A stretch of DNA of 64,000 nucleotides, taken from Amycolatopsis sp. NBC_01480. GTDB lineage: Bacteria > Actinomycetota > Actinomycetes > Mycobacteriales > Pseudonocardiaceae. The translations under genes were made by a program, and so were the position numbers. Under the pieces are notes generated by a model, which worked only from the letters and a program-made list of their open reading frames with translations, did not search any database and had not been told where the DNA came from. Where the stretch lies: assembly GCF_036227205.1 (NCBI RefSeq), contig NZ_CP109442.1:4340001-4404000 (forward strand), read 5' to 3'. Positions 59,357 through 64,000 of the stretch are shown piece by piece (within the stretch, counting starts at the first letter, position 1; each line of letters starts with the position of its first letter).

Positions 59357-60358
59357 GTGACCCTTCCGACCACGCGCCCGGCGGTGCCGGCGGCGAGCCG
59401 CGCGCCGCTCACCCACGTGCCCCTCTCCACGCGGCCGCTGCCACCGCTCGAACCGGTGCTCCCGCCCTGGCCGGGCGCGGTCGAGGAGGTCGGCGGCGTG
59501 GCGCTGAACGTCCGCCGCACCCCGGGCCCGGACGGCTCGGTCGCGGTCTACGTCCACGGCCTCGGCGGCTCGTCCAGCAACTGGACGGACCTGGCCGCGC
59601 TGCTCTCGCCGGTCGCCAGCGGACGGGCGATCGACCTGCCCGGCTTCGGCTACTCCGAGCCCGAGGCGGAGTTCGACTTCAGCCTCGACGCGCACGCCGG
59701 CGTCCTCGCGAAGTACGTCGAAGGGCTCGGCGCCGGCCCCGTCCACCTGCTCGGCAACTCCATGGGCGGCGCGGTCGCCCTGCTCGTCGCGGCGCGGCGG
59801 CCGGAGCTGGTCAAGACGCTCACCCTCATCTCGCCCGCGATGCCGGACCGCCGCCCGGACCCGCGCCGGCTGTCGGACCCGATGATGGCGCTCGCGTACC
59901 TGCCGCTGGTGGGCACGCGCGTGCGGCGGCGGATGGCCGGGCTGACCGCGCGGGAACGCGCCGCGCAGGTGATCAAGCTGTGCTTCCGCGACCCGTCGAA
60001 GTTCCCCGATTCCCGGCTGGACGAGCTGGCCGCGGAGCACGGTGCGCGGGCCGGGTTCGCCTGGGCCGCGCCGGCCATGGCTCGCAGTACGTTCGGCATT
60101 TTCCGCGCTTGGTCCGCCCGCGGGGACGCTTCGCTGTGGGCAGTCGCTCCTCGTGTGACGAGCCCGACACTCGTCGTCTGGGGCCTGCACGATCGGGTGA
60201 TATCGGCCCGCCGCGCGCCCCGCACCGCCCGGCTGCTCCCGCGCGGGCGGCTGCTGGTGCTTCCCCGGACCGGCCACGTGGCGCAGATGGAACGCCCGAA
60301 CGTCGTAGCCCGGGCCGTGCTCGGACTCTGGGAGTCCGCAGAAAACGGTCAATGGTAG
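59357..60358 (+). CDS. Alpha/beta hydrolase
   Basis: A 333-residue protein from the GTG at 59357. 'VYVHGLGGSSSNWTDLAALL' (oxyanion), 'LLGNSMGGAVALLVAARRPE' (nucleophile elbow G-N-S-M-G), 'VVWGLHDRVIS' (acid) and 'LPRTGHVAQMERP' (His) define a complete catalytic triad. Substrate unknown. Distinct in sequence from the hydrolase at 57646. Confidence 0.85.
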   Translation: MTLPTTRPAVPAASRAPLTHVPLSTRPLPPLEPVLPPWPGAVEEVGGVALNVRRTPGPDGSVAVYVHGLGGSSSNWTDLAALLSPVASGRAIDLPGFGYSEPEAEFDFSLDAHAGVLAKYVEGLGAGPVHLLGNSMGGAVALLVAARRPELVKTLTLISPAMPDRRPDPRRLSDPMMALAYLPLVGTRVRRRMAGLTARERAAQVIKLCFRDPSKFPDSRLDELAAEHGARAGFAWAAPAMARSTFGIFRAWSARGDASLWAVAPRVTSPTLVVWGLHDRVISARRAPRTARLLPRGRLLVLPRTGHVAQMERPNVVARAVLGLWESAENGQW

Positions 60359-60438
60359 TCCGATCGGGTGAAAGATGATCTCTCGGTAATCCGCCAGTCG
60401 CTTTCAGCATCACCGTGCGGTTATGGCACCCTGGGGCC

Positions 60439-61647
60439 GTGGACCGGCTTAAGCACGACGCTCGAGGAGATGACCGGCGGGCTTCGTACGCCGGGTCGTC
60501 GCGACGCACGTCGTCCGGGGCCGCGTCTTCGGGCTCCTCGAAGAAACCCGCGAACTCCCCGCTGACCGACACCGGCTCGCCGCGCGTCGGCCAGTTCCGC
60601 CCGTCGAAGCCCCCGGCGCAGCGCGTCGGCGAGGACCGCTACCGGCCCGGCACCCGCCGCACCAGCGCGGAGCCGCTGCGCGCGTCGTGGAAGCCGAAGG
60701 GCGAGGACGAGCCGGAGCGGCCCGCGCGCCGTCCGGTCAAGAAGTCCGGCGGCGGCATCGGCAAGTTCGTGAAGACCTACGGCTGGCGCGTGTACGCGCT
60801 GCCGATCCTGGTGGTGATCACCGCGCTGGTGGTGTTCAACACCGCCACCGGCCCGCCCGAGCCCGGCACGCCGGCCGGGGCCGCCGCGGGTGAGGCGGCC
60901 GTGGGCGATTCCTCGGCGGGCGCGATCGACGGCAGCGACGGCATCCCGGAGAACCCGGCGAAACCGGTCGACGTCAACGTGCCGACCGCGGAGCTGCCGA
61001 ACGGCGGCGACTACACCCAGGACGGCAAGGGCACCTGGCACGTCGTGCCCGGCTCCGGCCCGGTCGTCGGCAAGGCCGGCAAGCTCTACACGTACACCGT
61101 GGCGGTCGAGGACGGCATCGACCCGGCCAGCTACGCCGGCGACGACAGCTTCGGCACCGCGGTCCAGGGCATCCTGTCCGACCCGCGCAGCTGGACCTGG
61201 AACGGCGAGATCCGGCTGCAGCGGGTCGACGCGAGTTTCCCGGACCCGAGCTTCCAGGTGAGCCTGACCTCGCCGAACACCACGCACCGGGCCGACGCGT
61301 GCGGCTTCCAGATCAAGTTCGAGGCCTCCTGCTACCGGCGCAGCATGGGCCGGGTGCTGATCAACCTGGCCCGCTGGGTGCGCGGCGCGAAGGTCTACGG
61401 CGCGGACATGACCGGCTACCGCCAGTACGCCATCAACCACGAGGTGGGTCACGCGCTCGGCAACATCCACGTCGGCTGCCCCGGCAACGGCCAGCCCGCG
61501 CCGGTGATGATGCAGCAGTCGTTCGGCGTGGCCGACGACTACGTGGCCGCGCTGAACAACATCCCCGGCGGCGACAAGGGCAAGGTGGCCCCTGACCACC
61601 GGGTCTGCGTGCCCAACGCGTGGCCGAACCCGACCCCGCCGCAGTAG
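60439..61647 (+). CDS. DUF3152 membrane-anchored zinc-protease-like protein
   Basis: A 402-residue protein: a basic Ser/Arg-rich cytosolic part (1-108), one TM helix (about 115-133) and an external domain ('AVEDGIDPASYAGDDSFGTAVQ'). 'YAINHEVGHALGNIHVGCPG' contains HExxH plus a further His and is the DUF3152/metallopeptidase-like signature. Equivalent to Rv3207c. Peptidase activity is inferred from the motif only. The GTG at 60439 was chosen over a TTG-like earlier start. Confidence 0.85.
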   Translation: MDRLKHDARGDDRRASYAGSSRRTSSGAASSGSSKKPANSPLTDTGSPRVGQFRPSKPPAQRVGEDRYRPGTRRTSAEPLRASWKPKGEDEPERPARRPVKKSGGGIGKFVKTYGWRVYALPILVVITALVVFNTATGPPEPGTPAGAAAGEAAVGDSSAGAIDGSDGIPENPAKPVDVNVPTAELPNGGDYTQDGKGTWHVVPGSGPVVGKAGKLYTYTVAVEDGIDPASYAGDDSFGTAVQGILSDPRSWTWNGEIRLQRVDASFPDPSFQVSLTSPNTTHRADACGFQIKFEASCYRRSMGRVLINLARWVRGAKVYGADMTGYRQYAINHEVGHALGNIHVGCPGNGQPAPVMMQQSFGVADDYVAALNNIPGGDKGKVAPDHRVCVPNAWPNPTPPQ

Positions 61648-61758
61648 CCGTACAAAGCAACCCCCTTCCCACGATCTGGACCCGGGGAAGGGTGGCTTGC
61701 GTGTGCGCGTTGTAGATACTGGGATCGACAACGCGATCCGCGCGAGATGGAGGACCCG

Positions 61759-62940
61759 ATGTCAGACACGGCACTGCCGCCGCTCGTAGAGCCGGCTGCC
61801 GAGCTCACCAAGGAAGAGGTGGCCCGGTACAGCCGTCACCTGATCATCCCCGACGTCGGGGTGGTCGGGCAGAAGCGGCTCAAGAACGCGAAGGTCCTGG
61901 TCATCGGGGCCGGCGGCCTGGGCAGTCCCGCGCTGCTGTATCTCGCCGCGGCGGGGGTGGGCACCCTCGGCATCGTCGACTTCGACGTGGTCGACGAGTC
62001 CAACCTGCAGCGCCAGGTGATCCACGGCATCTCCGACGTCGGCAAGCTCAAGGCCGCCTCGGCGCAGGAGTCGATCGCCGAGATCAACCCGTTCGTCAAG
62101 GTCTACCTGCACACCGAGCGGCTCGAGTCGGCGAACGCGCTGGAGATCTTCGGCCAGTACGACCTGATCGTCGACGGCACCGACAACTTCGCCACGCGGT
62201 ACCTGGTGAACGACGCCGCGGTGCTGCTGGGCAAGCCCTACGTGTGGGGCTCGATCTTCCGGTTCGAGGGCCAGGTCAGCGTCTTCTGGGAGGACGCGCC
62301 GAACGGCAAGGGCCTGAACTACCGCGACCTCTACCCCGAGCCGCCGCCTCCCGGCATGGTGCCCTCGTGCGCCGAGGGCGGCGTGCTGGGCGTGCTCTGC
62401 GCGTCCATCGGCTCGATCATGGTGACCGAGGCGATCAAGCTGATCACCGGCATCGGCGAGCCGCTGCTCGGGCGGCTGATCAGCTACGACGCGCTGGAGA
62501 TGAAGTACCGCGAGGTCAAGATCCGCAAGGATCCGGAGACCCCGAAGATCACCGAGCTGATCGACTACGAGGCGTTCTGCGGCGTGGTTTCCGACGAGGC
62601 GGCCGAGGCCGCTTCGGGCAGCACGATCACGCCCGCGGAGCTCAAGGCCAAGTTCGACAACGGCGAGAACTTCGCCCTGATCGACGTCCGCGAGCCGCAC
62701 GAGTACGAGATCGTCAACATCAAGGGCGCGACGCTGATCCCGAAGGACCGGATCCTCTCGGGCGAGGCGCTCGCGGAACTGCCGCAGGACAAGCCGATCG
62801 TGCTGCACTGCAAGTCCGGTGCGCGGTCCGCGGAGGCGCTGGCGGCGCTGCACGCGGCCGGGTTCAAGGACGCCACGCACCTGGGCGGCGGCGTGCTGGC
62901 CTGGGCGCGGCAGATCGACCCGAGCCTGCCGACGTACTGA
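61759..62940 (+). CDS. moeZ: MoeZ: adenylyltransferase/sulfurtransferase for sulfur-carrier proteins
   Basis: A 393-residue protein. An E1-like ThiF/MoeB domain (about 20-260; 'VLVIGAGGLGSPALLYLAAA') is followed by a rhodanese domain (about 285-390) with catalytic Cys in 'HCKSGARS'. It adenylates and thiolates C-terminal Gly-Gly of MoaD/ThiS/CysO-type carriers, feeding molybdopterin, thiamine or cysteine synthesis. Equivalent to Rv3206c. The ATG at 61759 has an ideal gaggacc site. Confidence 0.93.
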   Translation: MSDTALPPLVEPAAELTKEEVARYSRHLIIPDVGVVGQKRLKNAKVLVIGAGGLGSPALLYLAAAGVGTLGIVDFDVVDESNLQRQVIHGISDVGKLKAASAQESIAEINPFVKVYLHTERLESANALEIFGQYDLIVDGTDNFATRYLVNDAAVLLGKPYVWGSIFRFEGQVSVFWEDAPNGKGLNYRDLYPEPPPPGMVPSCAEGGVLGVLCASIGSIMVTEAIKLITGIGEPLLGRLISYDALEMKYREVKIRKDPETPKITELIDYEAFCGVVSDEAAEAASGSTITPAELKAKFDNGENFALIDVREPHEYEIVNIKGATLIPKDRILSGEALAELPQDKPIVLHCKSGARSAEALAALHAAGFKDATHLGGGVLAWARQIDPSLPTY

Positions 62941-62955
62941 CCGTAGTGCTCCGTT

Positions 62956-63007
62956 AAGGCCTCCTTACCCGCGTCGTACGCGGGTAAGGAGGCCTTGACG
63001 GCTTTTT
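62956..63007. repeat. Palindrome family A, copy 4 (with T-tail)
   Basis: Perfect 18-bp arms (62956-62973 / 62979-62996) with loop tcgta, then gacggcttttt. This is the only copy between co-directional genes and the only one with a T-run, directly after moeZ, supporting terminator function. Confidence 0.85.
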
Positions 63008-63095
63008 GGCGGTGAACGTCCGGGTCCGAGAAAACGGTGTGTGACCAGCGCGTCTTCTCGTTCGTGGCGGAGTGGCCGGGGTACCGTTTCCTGTT

Positions 63096-63893
63096 GTGCG
63101 GTCCACTCTCGAACGGCCTTCCGAGCGCGTGTGCGCAGCCTTCGGCGGCGAGCTGGACGGGGCTTCGGCCCTGCCGGACTCGTCCGCCTGGCATTGCGGT
63201 GACCTGGTGCTCAAGCCGGTCACCGACAAGTCGCGCACGCTGTGGACGGCGCGGGCGCTGGACCACATCGACGAGCCGGGCCTGCGGGTCGCCAAGCCGG
63301 TGCGCTCGCGTGACGGCCGCTGGATCGTCGGCGACTGGTCCGCGTGGCGGTATGTCTCCGGCACGCCGGAGCACCGCTGCGACGAGGCCGTGCTCACCGC
63401 GGTGAAGCTGCACCGCGCCACGGCCGACCTGCCGCGGCCGGACTTTTTGAGCGCTCGCAAGGACATCGACGCGGTCGCGGACCGGATCGCGTGGGAAGAG
63501 CTGGACCGCCCGCTCGACGAGGCCAAGGGCGGCCGCTGGTTCGAGATCCTGGCCCCGGCCCGCCGCCCGGTGAAGCTGCCCCCGCAGATCGCCCACGGCG
63601 AACTGCTCGGCGGCGTCCTGTTCGACGGCCCCGCGGCCCCGGGCATCGTCGACTTCGTCCCGTACTACCGCCCGGGCGAATGGGGCGCCGCGATCGCCGC
63701 CGTCGACGCGCTTTCTTGGGGCGGCGCGACGGCCGCGCTGATCGACCGGTGGGCCCATCTGCCGGAATGGCCGCAACTGCTGCTGCGTGCGGTGCTCTTC
63801 CGGTTGGCCGCGAACGCGCTCAATCCGCGTTCGACGGGGGCCGCCTTGGACGGGCTGCGGGCAGCGGCTCGTGAGGTCAGCGCCGTCCTCTGA
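63096..63893 (+). CDS. TIGR02569-family protein (Rv3205c-like)
   Basis: A 265-residue protein from a GTG. 'AFGGELDGASALPDSSAWHCGDLVLKPVTDKSRTLWTARAL' and 'PPQIAHGELLGGVLFDG' resemble a degenerate aminoglycoside-phosphotransferase-like fold; the usual catalytic HGD is HGE. It matches TIGR02569 and the position of Rv3205c. Function unknown. The remaining 107 bp to the window end hold no supportable gene. Confidence 0.8.
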   Translation: MRSTLERPSERVCAAFGGELDGASALPDSSAWHCGDLVLKPVTDKSRTLWTARALDHIDEPGLRVAKPVRSRDGRWIVGDWSAWRYVSGTPEHRCDEAVLTAVKLHRATADLPRPDFLSARKDIDAVADRIAWEELDRPLDEAKGGRWFEILAPARRPVKLPPQIAHGELLGGVLFDGPAAPGIVDFVPYYRPGEWGAAIAAVDALSWGGATAALIDRWAHLPEWPQLLLRAVLFRLAANALNPRSTGAALDGLRAAAREVSAVL

Positions 63894-64000
63894 CCGGCAC
63901 AGACCTCACCGGCTGGCCCGCGCACGGCGGCGAGATATGTCAACTCGTCGAAACATTCGGGAGTTTCCAGGTAACACGGCGTCCTTAGCGTCGGGGTCAT

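Noticed and set aside
63894..64000. Minus-strand frame at the right edge
   Set aside because: It is mostly antisense to the TIGR02569 gene and has no recognisable protein; the edge may instead hold a promoter for a gene outside the window.

Overview
The window is high-GC actinobacterial DNA. Gene content and order point to a mycolic-acid-clade or Pseudonocardiales bacterium, most likely Amycolatopsis-like. This is an inference from gene order and GTG start usage; no rRNA or other phylogenetic marker is present. Two blocks follow the gene order known from Mycobacterium tuberculosis. The left block (1 to about 25.6 kb) runs gpgS end, DivIVA-domain gene, tag, DUF3117, the sigE-rseA-htrA-tatB stress module, mrp, DUF1003 and MgtE-N/CBS genes, stress-protein gene and lpqY-sugABC, matching the Rv1208-Rv1238 order; corA (39-40 kb) is the expected next gene but is displaced. 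The right block (about 50.2-63.9 kb) runs Rv3212-like, rhlE, ferritin-like, DUF3107, TetR, hydrolase, DUF3152, moeZ and TIGR02569, matching Rv3212-Rv3205c.

Between sugC and corA lies an accessory region (about 25.6-38.8 kb). It holds a DUF3558-like lipoprotein, an HD phosphohydrolase behind a frameshifted regulator, an AT-rich patch of very small ORFs, and a compact type VII secretion-type module. That module has a duplicated SseB/SAV_915-like protein, an EspC-like protein, a WXG100-headed effector-like gene with a glycine-zipper C-terminus split by one in-frame TAA, and an overlapping two-TM protein that looks like its immunity partner. It is followed by a PspC gene, a TetR/DHA2 efflux pair, an ECF sigma-factor relic with an intact membrane partner gene, and a ClpX-type zinc-finger/HTH gene with a heptamer operator array over its promoter. 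The 40-50 kb stretch is mixed housekeeping: MaoC, DUF2332, Nudix, PH, PHP, MarC, MarR/NmrA, RecB-like nuclease and methyltransferase.

The sequence is also notable for non-coding structure. One palindrome family (18-bp arms, 5-nt loop) occurs four times and a second (22-bp arms, 2-nt loop) twice, nearly always between convergent genes; the second family even supplies the stop codons of the lysR and tetR genes. A third palindrome with an internal 30-bp repeat lies at about 42.4 kb. Two genes (DUF2332 and the Rv3212-like gene) are followed by degenerate tandem copies of their own 3' ends, and a 22-bp tandem array lies near 55.1 kb. Several genes are decaying: a glycosyltransferase, the frameshifted regulator, the sigma factor and a small frameshifted ORF.

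Functionally, the core covers envelope-stress signalling (SigE/RseA/HtrA), Tat export (TatB), trehalose uptake (LpqY-SugABC), Fe-S assembly (Mrp), Mg2+ handling (CorA, MgtE-N protein), fatty-acid oxidation enzymes, and sulfur-carrier activation (MoeZ). All function calls come from reading motifs and recalled family knowledge; no database search was run.
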